Positions 15,663 to 22,689 of a stretch of DNA of 64,000 nt are shown one piece after another; the first letter of the stretch is position 1, and every line of letters starts with the position of its first letter. Where the stretch lies: contig NZ_CP044227.1 of NCBI RefSeq assembly GCF_008727735.1, positions 744,001 to 808,000 on the forward strand, written 5' to 3'. Origin of the DNA: Flintibacter sp. KGMB00164. GTDB lineage: Bacteria; Bacillota; Clostridia; Oscillospirales; Oscillospiraceae. The notes beneath the pieces are model-generated. The model was not told the origin of the DNA, searched no databases, and saw nothing but the letters and a program-made list of their open reading frames with translations. Position numbers and translations under genes: made by a program.

Positions 15663-16143
15663 GGGCGGCCTCCTCCTTTCGCAGGGACTCCAACAGGTCA
15701 ATGGCCAGTTCGGGGCTCATTTTGGAGTGGACCTGATCGTTGACGGTGACTACGGGAGCCAGTCCGCAGGCGCCCAAGCAGGCCACCGTCTCCAGGGTAA
15801 ACAGTCCATCGGCAGAGGTCTTCTGCTTATCCTCCAGCTCCAGATACTCCCGGATGGCGTTATAGATGGGCTGAGATTTCCGCACGTGACAGGCGGTGCC
15901 GTCACATACCTTGATGATGTACTTTCCCTTGGCTTCCAGGGAGAAGTTTTCGTAGAATGTGGCCACGCTGTACACCTTTGCCACGCCGATGTTCAGTTTC
16001 TGTGCGATCAGTTCCAGGACCTGGGGGCTAAGATATTTAAACTCGGCCTGTACGTCCTGCATGATGGCGATCAACTGGTGGCGCTGGCAGCCGTAGGAGT
16101 TGATGATCTCCTCCACGCGGGCCAATGAGATACCGTTGGACAT
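15649..16143 (-). CDS. hydC: Trimeric hydrogenase NuoE-like subunit HydC
   Basis: This 164-aa protein has an N-terminal helical domain and a thioredoxin-like [2Fe-2S] domain with ligands in CDGTACHVR and VACLGACGLAP. It carries electrons between HydB and HydA. It is the first gene of the hydCBA operon. ATG 16143 has AGAGGTG upstream. A consensus -10 lies 53 nt upstream, and a palindrome resembling a Rex site about 35 nt beyond that. Confidence 0.94.
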   Translation of the reverse strand: MSNGISLARVEEIINSYGCQRHQLIAIMQDVQAEFKYLSPQVLELIAQKLNIGVAKVYSVATFYENFSLEAKGKYIIKVCDGTACHVRKSQPIYNAIREYLELEDKQKTSADGLFTLETVACLGACGLAPVVTVNDQVHSKMSPELAIDLLESLRKEEAAHERS

Positions 16144-16195
16144 TGTTTACACCTCTTCTTTCCGTTAAGCGCTGAGAAGCGCAGTTTCCCTACAT

Positions 16196-16248
16196 ATTAT
16201 ACATAATAAAGGATGAAAGAATGGAAATCTATTGGTTATAATAACGAA
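16196..16248 (-). promoter_or_regulatory. hyd promoter with a Rex-like palindrome
   Basis: On the minus strand TATAAT lies at 16196-16201. Upstream of it, at 16232-16248, is TTGGTTATAATAACGAA, two 7-bp inverted arms (6 of 7 paired) around 3 bp. This resembles the TTGTTA...TAACAA site of the NADH-sensing repressor Rex, which controls hydrogenase genes in several clostridia. It is an imperfect match, so the regulator is a hypothesis. Confidence 0.45.
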
Positions 16249-16548
16249 AAGATGGAATGGGAAAATGCAGGGAAAAATTCAATATTGAAGAAATAATGCA
16301 AATTTGACGGCATTTTTCTCTCTCCGTTCCAATTGGAAAGGCAGGATGATATGTCAAAAAGAGGACTGGTGCAGGGGAGGGAAAAAGTCTGAAAGTTTCT
16401 TTCTTTCAAGAAAATTTGTCCCGGCCAAACGGGACAAGGAAAGAGGAAAAAAGGGCAGAATTGGAGAAAAGTGAAAGTAAAAATAAGGAAACAGGGTGGA
16501 GAGGTGAGAGACGGGTATCAGGAGTGAGGTGAGATGGTGCTGTAATAT
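16249..16548. other. Purine-rich intergenic region
   Basis: No gene is seen between the hyd regulatory region and the promoter of the YwqG-like gene. The stretch is A/G-rich on the plus strand. It contains one perfect hairpin, TTGTCCCG-gccaaa-CGGGACAA (16416-16437), with no T tail on either strand. Its role is unknown. Confidence 0.5.
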
Positions 16549-16578
16549 TTGACCAAAGTACAGGAGTTGTGGTAGGAT
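16549..16578 (+). promoter_or_regulatory. Promoter of the YwqG-like gene
   Basis: TTGACC (16549-16554), an 18-bp spacer and TAGGAT (16573-16578) lie 50 bp before the ATG. Confidence 0.5.
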
Positions 16579-16627
16579 GATATCAAGCGTTTTGACAGGG
16601 GGGAGGCCCCCGGAAAGGAACACCGCC

Positions 16628-17476
16628 ATGGATTGGAAAAACATCTTGCCTCAACTCTACCGCAGCCGGATCGATACCCGGTTTGTTTCTCACAGCGAGC
16701 AGCTTGCCGTTGGTGCCAGCAAGTTCGGCGGCCGGCCCGATGTGCCGGCAGATTTCGTCTGGCCGGTATTTGAAACCAATACCCCGGAGGATGACCAGGT
16801 GAAGGAGCGGCCTCTGGCCTTTTTGGCCCAGTTTGACTGTGCTCAGCTGGCCGCTCTGGACAAGGAGGGACTGCTGCCCCATGAGGGTGTACTCTCCTTT
16901 TTCTATGAGCTGGGGTCTCAGCGCTGGGGTTATGATCCCAAGGACCAGGGGTGTGCCCAGGTATTCTGGTTTAAGGGCAACCTGGCTCCGGCGGAATTCC
17001 CGGCAGAGCTGGAGGAGGAGTTCCGCCTGCCGGAACTGGCGGCGGAGCTGTCCGGGGCGGCAGATGCTCCGGATTTTCAGGATGCCTGTCCTGCCCTGGA
17101 GTACCCCTGGACCGCCAACGACTACCGTATCTTTGACCAGGCCCGGCGGGAGCTGGGGATGGACTACCCGGCCAACCGCTCCCAGCTGCTGGGCTGGCCG
17201 GACATCATTCAGAACAATATGACCCTGCAATGTGAACTCATTAGCCGGGGATACTATCTGGGAGGAAGCTGGGAGAATATTCCCATGGAGGAGCGCAGCG
17301 CCCTGCGTACTCCCAGCGTCCGGGAGTGGCAGCTGCTCTTCCAGCTTGACACCGTGGAAAACGGAGACTTCGAGCTGATGTTCGGCGACTGCGGCCGAAT
17401 CTACTTCTACATCCGCCGGGAGGATCTGGTCCAGCGCCGGTTTGACCGGGTTTGGCTGATCCAGCAGTGCTGCTGA
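16628..17476 (+). CDS. YwqG-like DUF1963 protein
   Basis: This 282-aa cytoplasmic protein fits the DUF1963 family. It has an early KFGGRPDVP ("GG.P..P") motif, PLAFLAQFDCAQL ("l.FlaQidl") in the first third, GVLSFFYE, and a C-terminal LLFQLDT...MFGDCGRIYFYIRREDL stretch typical of the family. ATG 16628 follows AAAGGA; the longer frame has no ribosome site. The function of the family is unknown. It stands 11 bp before an unrelated 416-aa gene and is probably co-transcribed with it. Confidence 0.85.
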   Translation: MDWKNILPQLYRSRIDTRFVSHSEQLAVGASKFGGRPDVPADFVWPVFETNTPEDDQVKERPLAFLAQFDCAQLAALDKEGLLPHEGVLSFFYELGSQRWGYDPKDQGCAQVFWFKGNLAPAEFPAELEEEFRLPELAAELSGAADAPDFQDACPALEYPWTANDYRIFDQARRELGMDYPANRSQLLGWPDIIQNNMTLQCELISRGYYLGGSWENIPMEERSALRTPSVREWQLLFQLDTVENGDFELMFGDCGRIYFYIRREDLVQRRFDRVWLIQQCC

Positions 17477-17487
17477 GGAGGACGAGC

Positions 17488-18738
17488 ATGGGCAATATTG
17501 ATATCACCTGCACGGGAAAAATCCGCAGCAAGGATACTTTGGTGAAAGCGGTCCAGCGTCTGGTCAAGCAGCGAAACCTGCGCCTGGGCGTGTGGGAAGA
17601 GGGCATGCGTATCGTTGTGTGTCCCCGGGGTTATCTGGACTTTGCCTGGACCAAGGAGAAGGGACTGTTTGGCCAGTGGAATCTGCGGTGTGGGTGCAAC
17701 ACCACCCCCGTCGGTCCCGGCTTTCATAAGGCGGCCCTGGAGCTGCTGGAGGAGCTGGGAGGCCTTGGAATCAAGGAGTGGAACGTTCAGGACCGTTCGG
17801 ACTACCAGCAGGACCGGGATTTTGGGGCTCTGCGCCGGGAGTGGTTTCTCCCCTGGCTGGAAGAGCAGGTGAGCCAGGTGCTGGAAAAGACCGCGCCGGG
17901 AGAGATGGGATACCTCTTCTGGGAAGTGGATCAGTACCGGCCAGAGGTGGTGCCCGACACCATTGCAACGCCTCTGGGACGGTTCCCAGTGGCGTGGTTA
18001 AAGGAAAAGCTGGAGAAGGGGGCGCTGGAGGAGCTGGCGCAGTACCTGTTTTTGTGGGATCAGCCGGGGATGAATGCCCTGTATCTGCGCAACCGAGCGC
18101 TGAAACAGTTCTGGGAGGACTGCTGCTTTGCACCCTCCGACCGCAGCTATCAGGACCGGCAGATCAATGCCGATATTCTGGATACCCTGGAGCGCTCTGC
18201 CGCCATGGACCCGTCTCTGCCCCAGCCGGTGGCGGATTACCGGGAACTTTGCATTCTGGACGATCGTACCCCCAACATGCCGGAGGATGCGCCTGAGATG
18301 GAGGAACTTTATCCCATCGGTTACCGCAGAGGAGAGGTTTTGCAGCCCTACGACAAGCTTGTGGTGCCTCTGCCCGGTCTGTACCACTACGAGTGGTCCA
18401 ACGGAGGCATGGACAGTGCTGGAGCGATCTGGCGGGATGAGGAGAGCGAGAGCCCCATTTGGCATTTCACTGCGCTGCGCAGCAGGATGGGATCGGCACA
18501 GTTTGCGATGGACATGGCCCAGCTGCAGGATGTCCGCACCAAGCAGCTGGAGGGCGGACAAGCCCATTGGGGCTGGAAGGAGATGCCCCCCAAGAAGAAA
18601 GACGACGATTTGCTCTACCGCGTGTCCTGTGAAGCGGTGGCGGGAGATACGCTGTTTGTTATTACCATCACCTATCTCCACCCGGAACACCGGGAGGATA
18701 TCTATGACCGCCTGGAGCGGATGACCATTTTGAAATAA
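17488..18738 (+). CDS. Unknown 416-aa protein paired with YwqG
   Basis: I do not recognise a family. The protein is soluble, Trp/Tyr-rich and acidic, with no signal peptide, membrane helix or clear catalytic motif. It may have an N-terminal ~100-residue domain (start to about CGCNTTPVG) and a C-terminal domain from about residue 290 with a DLLYRVSCEAVAGDTLFVIT strand-rich end. ATG 17488 is chosen for AGGAGG 6 nt upstream. It follows the YwqG-like gene, so a shared process is likely; neither supplies a biochemical hint. The operon ends with a strong terminator. Confidence 0.75.
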   Translation: MGNIDITCTGKIRSKDTLVKAVQRLVKQRNLRLGVWEEGMRIVVCPRGYLDFAWTKEKGLFGQWNLRCGCNTTPVGPGFHKAALELLEELGGLGIKEWNVQDRSDYQQDRDFGALRREWFLPWLEEQVSQVLEKTAPGEMGYLFWEVDQYRPEVVPDTIATPLGRFPVAWLKEKLEKGALEELAQYLFLWDQPGMNALYLRNRALKQFWEDCCFAPSDRSYQDRQINADILDTLERSAAMDPSLPQPVADYRELCILDDRTPNMPEDAPEMEELYPIGYRRGEVLQPYDKLVVPLPGLYHYEWSNGGMDSAGAIWRDEESESPIWHFTALRSRMGSAQFAMDMAQLQDVRTKQLEGGQAHWGWKEMPPKKKDDDLLYRVSCEAVAGDTLFVITITYLHPEHREDIYDRLERMTILK

Positions 18739-18775
18739 AAAACAAGCCCCTGCCATCGGCAGGGGCTTGTTTTTT
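18739..18775. terminator. Bidirectional terminator
   Basis: AACAAGCCCCTGCC-atc-GGCAGGGGCTTGTT is flanked by A and T runs on both sides, ending the plus-strand unknown gene and the minus-strand thiamine operon. Confidence 0.92.
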
Positions 18776-18790
18776 AGACTGAGAAGAACA

Positions 18791-19462
18791 TCAGGGAAGA
18801 TCGGTGCGGGGCTGTAAGCTCATTTCCCAGAAGTGCAGTTCATGGAGGGAACATTCCCGGAAGATCTCACTGCACTGGGCCTTGCGTTCCGTGTCCAGAT
18901 CCTGACAGATCCGGTCCGTATACGCCAGCCAGCTTTGGCAGGCCTGCTCATAGGCATCACTGGTGTAGTCCCGAACCAGAGGCCAGAAGGGGGTCTGCCG
19001 GACATTGGGATACTGCTGCAGCAGCCGCTGGAAGATCCACTGATAGCTGACCATGCAGGGCAGACAGGCCATCATGCACTCCGGGGCGCCCTGGCCATCC
19101 CGGGCGGCCTTTACCATACAGTCGGTGTAGGCCAGATTTTCCGGACGCTGCGGCAGGTGCTGGATGGAGGCGTCATCCAAACCGTAGCGATTGAGGTAGA
19201 CCAGCCGGGTAGCGCCCTCCCCTTCGTTGACAAAGGAGAGCAGGGAATAGTAGGTTCGGATGGCCTCCAAATCCTCGGCTTTGGTCATGCCCCAGGCAAA
19301 TACCTTGGCATATTCCCGGAGGTAGAGGCTGTCATCCACAATATAGCCCTTGAAACAGGCTTCATCCAAGGTTCCTGCTCCAAGCTGCTGAAGAAAGGGG
19401 GAGTCCAGGCATTGCTGCCACACAGACAAGTTTTTCTCGATCAGTTCCTGCGTGAATGTCAT
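18791..19462 (-). CDS. tenA: TenA-family aminopyrimidine aminohydrolase / thiaminase II
   Basis: This 223-aa all-helical TenA protein salvages thiamine breakdown products by hydrolysing aminomethyl-pyrimidine to HMP. The catalytic-type Cys lies in MACLPCMVSY and a Glu in the final HELHFWEMS helix, as in the family. It is the last gene of the riboswitch-controlled operon. Its ATG overlaps the thiT stop (ATGA), indicating translational coupling. Downstream of ThiD's kinase step this gives a complete HMP salvage module, but no ThiE/ThiM is in the window. Confidence 0.92.
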   Translation of the reverse strand: MTFTQELIEKNLSVWQQCLDSPFLQQLGAGTLDEACFKGYIVDDSLYLREYAKVFAWGMTKAEDLEAIRTYYSLLSFVNEGEGATRLVYLNRYGLDDASIQHLPQRPENLAYTDCMVKAARDGQGAPECMMACLPCMVSYQWIFQRLLQQYPNVRQTPFWPLVRDYTSDAYEQACQSWLAYTDRICQDLDTERKAQCSEIFRECSLHELHFWEMSLQPRTDLP

Positions 19463-20067
19463 TGCGGTACACCTGCCTTAATGGATTTCTCCAGCCGCCG
19501 CACAGGCAGCACGGAGACAAGAATAATGGTAAGCAGACCCTCTGTGCCGTGGCCCGACAGATTAGCCACAATGCTGTATGCCCAGGGGCCGTAGCCGTCC
19601 CAGGCGTACTGGGCAAAGAAAACCGCACCGGCCATAATATGACTGGTCACGCTGAGGGCAACCGCCAGTGTGGTGCCCAGGATGATCTTCCAGCGCCGGT
19701 CGGTTCCAAAGACGCTGGCATAGCCCAAAGCGGAGAAGCAGATAAGCTGTTCCACAAAAGGCTGAGCCCAGTGTACCGGCTGCCAGTCAGGCAGCAGAAG
19801 CATGGCCAGCAGGCCGGTGACCCATCCGGCGCAGAAGGCCACCCTGGCGTTGACCAGAAGGGAGAGCAGAAGGATGGGCAGCATGGCGCCCAGACTGATG
19901 TGGCTCCCGTTGGGCAGGGTGATCAGGAAACAGCGCAGCACCAGGGTAGCCGCCGACATCAAGCCGGCAAGACAGATATCCCGGGCAGACAGACGTATCC
20001 CGCGGCACAAAAACAGGGTAACGGCAAAATAGCAGAGGGTAAAGGCTGCAACGATCAGGTTAGTCAT
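19459..20067 (-). CDS. thiT: Thiamine ECF transporter substrate-binding subunit (ThiT-like)
   Basis: This 202-aa integral membrane protein has about six helices. The ThiT-type region SHIMAGAVFFAQYA...YGPWAYSIVANLSGHGTEG contains the conserved His, aromatic and Asn positions used to bind thiamine. It would need the shared EcfA/A'/T module, which is not encoded here. ATG 20067 overlaps the thiD stop by 8 nt. It may alternatively prefer a thiamine breakdown product, given its place between thiD and tenA. The TPP riboswitch upstream of the operon supports a thiamine-related substrate. Confidence 0.85.
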   Translation of the reverse strand: MTNLIVAAFTLCYFAVTLFLCRGIRLSARDICLAGLMSAATLVLRCFLITLPNGSHISLGAMLPILLLSLLVNARVAFCAGWVTGLLAMLLLPDWQPVHWAQPFVEQLICFSALGYASVFGTDRRWKIILGTTLAVALSVTSHIMAGAVFFAQYAWDGYGPWAYSIVANLSGHGTEGLLTIILVSVLPVRRLEKSIKAGVPQ

Positions 20068-20860
20068 CCACGAACTCCCCCCGCAGAGCAAACAGGTGGT
20101 CCATGGGGCCGCTGCCTGCGCCCAGATCCAGCATGGCTGCCAGAGCGCCGGAGATGTAGGCCTTGGAGCGCTCCACAGCCTGGGTCAGGTCATAGCCTTT
20201 GGCCAGGTTGGAGGCAATGGCGCTGGAGAGCGTACAGCCGGTGCCGTGGGTATTGGGGTTATCAATGCGGCGGCCACGGAACCAAGTGCTCTTTCCATCC
20301 CGCCAGAGAAGGTCATCTGCATCGTGGATCTGATGGCCTCCCTTACACAGTACGGCGCAGCCGTAGGTCTCGCTGATGGCCTGGGCGGCCCGCTCCATAT
20401 CCTCTGCGGTGGTAATGGTCATGCCGGAGAGAACCTGGGCCTCGGGGATGTTGGGGGTAAGAAGGGTAGCCAGAGGAAGCAGCTGTTCCTTCAGGGCCTC
20501 CACCGCCTCCTCGGAAATAAGGCGGGAGCCGCTGGTGGCCACCATCACCGGGTCTACCACAATGTTTTTTGCCCCATACTGTTTGAGCTTGTCCGCGATG
20601 ACCTGGATCAGGGCGGTGGAGGAGACCATCCCGGTTTTGACTGCGTCAGGGAAGATGTCCGTGAAGACACAGTCCAGCTGGTTGGCAAGAAACTCAGGGG
20701 TGGACTCCAGGATGCCGTAAACGCCGGTGGTGTTCTGGGCCGTCAGGGCGGTGACAGCGCTCATGGCATATACGCCATTGGCCGTCATGGTCTTGATATC
20801 GGCTTGGATCCCGGCGCCTCCGCTGGAATCGCTTCCAGCGATCGTCAATGCGGTTTTCAT
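20060..20860 (-). CDS. thiD: Hydroxymethylpyrimidine/phosphomethylpyrimidine kinase
   Basis: This 266-aa ribokinase-fold enzyme phosphorylates HMP and HMP-P to HMP-PP for thiamine synthesis. Visible family motifs are TIAGSDSSGGAGIQADIKT at the start, VVDPVMVATSG in the middle, and NPNTHGTGCTLSSAIASNLA with the catalytic GTGC anion hole. The start has AAAGGAG 7 nt upstream. It lies 115 bp after the HAD gene and is coupled to thiT by overlap. Full length. Confidence 0.96.
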   Translation of the reverse strand: MKTALTIAGSDSSGGAGIQADIKTMTANGVYAMSAVTALTAQNTTGVYGILESTPEFLANQLDCVFTDIFPDAVKTGMVSSTALIQVIADKLKQYGAKNIVVDPVMVATSGSRLISEEAVEALKEQLLPLATLLTPNIPEAQVLSGMTITTAEDMERAAQAISETYGCAVLCKGGHQIHDADDLLWRDGKSTWFRGRRIDNPNTHGTGCTLSSAIASNLAKGYDLTQAVERSKAYISGALAAMLDLGAGSGPMDHLFALRGEFVDD

Positions 20861-20975
20861 AGTTAAGACTCCTTTCTGTTTTGACGCATTGAAGTTTTAT
20901 AGTGCGACGAAAGGTGGTGCCCCCAATTCGCCGCATACATAAACGGTTCTTCCTTAGAACCTGGGGGAAACAGAT

Positions 20976-21638
20976 TTAGCCCAGCTGGGCGAGAAAGGAC
21001 GGATCGTCCAGCTCTTTCAGATGCCAGCGGCAGATCTCTTTCAGCGAACGCTGGTCCTCGGCGGAAAAAGCGTCATACACGCCCACCACCTGAAAACCAG
21101 CCTGAACGGCGGTCTGGGCGGCGTGAAGGGCATCCTCAAAGACCAGGGTGCGCTGTGGAGCAGCTCCCAGCTGCCTGGCGGCCTCCAGATAGAGGTCCGG
21201 GCGGGTCTTGGGACCGTACTGGGTCGCGCTCAGCGCAAAGGAGAAGAAGGACCAGATGCCCAGCCGCTCTAGAGCTTGCCTGGCCTGATGGACCTGGCTT
21301 GCGGTGGCCACGGCGCAGGGCACGCCAAGTTGGTGCAGCCGCTCCAGCAGAGGGCGAACGCCTTGCTTCAAAGGGACCCGGTCCCGGTATTCCCGGTCAG
21401 CCAAGTCCTCCATGGCCTCCATGAGCTGCTGGGAGGAAGCGGGGAGATGGTAGGTGCGGATCAGGTAGTCGATGGCTTGAGGAGAACTCATCGCGCGCAG
21501 CGTGTGGGACAGATCGGGAGCGGGATGGCCGCCAAACCGGCGTACCAACTCCTCCGGAATGTGGTCCCAGACGTACATGGAGTCGGTAAGGGTGCCATCC
21601 AGATCAAAAATGGCTGCCTGGGGAAGAAAGTGGGCCAT
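20976..21638 (-). CDS. HAD-superfamily phosphatase in the thiamine operon
   Basis: This 220-aa protein has the HAD motifs DLDGTLTDS (nucleophile and acid Asp), VATAS (motif II), a Lys in PKTRPD, and VFEDALHAAQTA (motif IV). Its helical cap is of the beta-phosphoglucomutase-like class. ATG 21638 has GGAGG 8 nt upstream; the longer frame runs into the riboswitch. It is the first gene behind the TPP riboswitch, so its substrate is probably a thiamine-pathway phosphate (such as thiamine phosphate or HMP phosphate). That is an inference from regulation only. Confidence 0.88.
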   Translation of the reverse strand: MAHFLPQAAIFDLDGTLTDSMYVWDHIPEELVRRFGGHPAPDLSHTLRAMSSPQAIDYLIRTYHLPASSQQLMEAMEDLADREYRDRVPLKQGVRPLLERLHQLGVPCAVATASQVHQARQALERLGIWSFFSFALSATQYGPKTRPDLYLEAARQLGAAPQRTLVFEDALHAAQTAVQAGFQVVGVYDAFSAEDQRSLKEICRWHLKELDDPSFLAQLG

Positions 21639-21650
21639 AGAAGTGCCTCC

Positions 21651-21693
21651 AAAAACAAAATCACCCCGGGTATCTCTCGAGAGAGACAATCCC
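21651..21693 (-). terminator. Riboswitch expression-platform terminator
   Basis: On the minus strand GGGATTGTCTCTC pairs with GAGAGATACCC and is followed by a T-rich GATTTTGTTTTT run, just downstream of the TPP aptamer and before the HAD start. This suggests transcription termination when TPP is bound. Confidence 0.75.
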
Positions 21694-21715
21694 GCGGCGT
21701 ACGCATACCATAATC

Positions 21716-21792
21716 TCCCTACGTTGGCATTACCCAAATCAGGTCACAGGTCGAAGCGCACAGCTTCCTCTCAGCCCGTTTGCGAGCTCCCT
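21716..21792 (-). ncRNA. TPP riboswitch (THI element)
   Basis: On the minus strand the aptamer contains the conserved CTGAGA core, then ACCTGATTTGGGTAATGCCA and CGTAGGGA, in the right order and spacing. The P3-type stem is GGAAGCTGTGCGCTTC. It lies between the promoter at 21835-21862 and the HAD gene, so it controls the HAD-thiD-thiT-tenA operon, shutting it off when TPP is plentiful. Confidence 0.95.
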
Positions 21793-21834
21793 TTTTGATT
21801 GCAGTGGACCGCTGTCGGCGGTCCGCTGGAAAAT

Positions 21835-21885
21835 ATTATAGCACGGGAAAAGAAGATTGCAAGTTTTTTTCTGCTGGGGTATGCT
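21835..21885. promoter_or_regulatory. Back-to-back promoters sharing one palindromic -35 box
   Basis: TTGCAA at 21857-21862 is its own reverse complement. Rightward, a 17-bp spacer leads to TATGCT (21880-21885) for the cytidine deaminase gene. Leftward, a 16-bp spacer leads to TATAAT (21835-21840) for the riboswitch operon. RNA polymerase would have to choose a direction. Confidence 0.6.
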
Positions 21886-21932
21886 AGAAGAGAACAGACG
21901 CCCGCCCGAGCGCGGGAGAAGGAGGCAGGAAC

Positions 21933-22328
21933 ATGACCGATCAGGAACTGGTGCAGCGAGCCTTGGAGATGCGGAAATTTTCTTATGCACCCTATTCTCA
22001 TTTTGCAGTGGGCGCGGCTCTCTTATGCGAGGACGGAACGGTGTTTACCGGCTGCAATGTGGAAAATGCGGCCTACGGTTCCACTCTGTGCGCGGAGCGT
22101 ACCGCCCTGGTGAAGGCGGTAAGTGAGGGACGGACCACCGGCTGGACCACACTGGCTATTGCGGGCAGCGGAGAGGATTTTTGCTGGCCCTGCGGCGCCT
22201 GCCGGCAGATGCTGTATGAATTTGCGCCAAAACTTCGGGTGCTGGCGGTCAATCAGCATGGCCAGTTTCAGCAGGCAGGCTTGTGGGAACTGCTTCCCAT
22301 GGGATTTGGACCGGCATCGTTAAAATGA
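21933..22328 (+). CDS. cdd: Cytidine deaminase
   Basis: This 131-aa short-form, homotetramer-type cytidine deaminase salvages pyrimidines by converting cytidine/deoxycytidine to uridine forms. Motifs are GCNVENAAYGSTLCAERTA (zinc Cys and catalytic Glu) and WPCGACRQ (second and third zinc Cys). The start has AAGGAGG 8 nt upstream. Divergent from the thiamine operon. Confidence 0.96.
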   Translation: MTDQELVQRALEMRKFSYAPYSHFAVGAALLCEDGTVFTGCNVENAAYGSTLCAERTALVKAVSEGRTTGWTTLAIAGSGEDFCWPCGACRQMLYEFAPKLRVLAVNQHGQFQQAGLWELLPMGFGPASLK

Positions 22329-22408
22329 AATTGCGTGTTGTCCGTGCATAGTTTTTCTCTGGCCTGGAAATGCTATCCCCGGAACCCAATCCGAGGAGGT
22401 AATCTGAC

Positions 22409-22612
22409 GTGATCATGGACAAGATCGCTTTGGCCCTGCTGATTATCGGCGGGCTGAACTGGGGCAGCGTGGGACTGTTTCAGTTTGATCTGGTGGCCTT
22501 TGTCGGCGGTGGGTCTGATGGACTGATCAGCCGGGTGATCTACACCGTGGTGGGCCTGTCGGCGCTGTGGTGTATTACCCTGCTGTTTCGGGACACAGAT
22601 AAAAACCACTGA
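22409..22612 (+). CDS. DUF378 small membrane protein
   Basis: This 67-aa protein has two membrane helices and the DUF378 signature ALLIIGGLNWGSVGLF followed by VIYTVVGLSALWCI, as in B. subtilis YuzA. GTG 22409 is preferred because AGGAGG ends 9 nt upstream; ATG 22415 would be 15 nt away. Function unknown. A strong terminator follows. Confidence 0.88.
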   Translation: MIMDKIALALLIIGGLNWGSVGLFQFDLVAFVGGGSDGLISRVIYTVVGLSALWCITLLFRDTDKNH

Positions 22613-22620
22613 CTCTCACA

Positions 22621-22662
22621 AAAACAGGAAGGCAGTCCGTTTCGGACTGCCTTCCTGTTTTT
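22621..22662. terminator. Bidirectional terminator
   Basis: AAAACAGGAAGGCAGTCCG-ttt-CGGACTGCCTTCCTGTTTTT ends the DUF378 gene and the convergent ABC permease gene. Confidence 0.93.
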
Positions 22663-22689
22663 ATAGAGAGTGTAATTTTATTTGGCTAT

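Noticed and set aside
20861-20975. A second TPP riboswitch in front of thiD
   Set aside because: It contains some paired segments but lacks the CTGAGA and ACCTGAT/TAATGCCA cores seen at 21716-21792.
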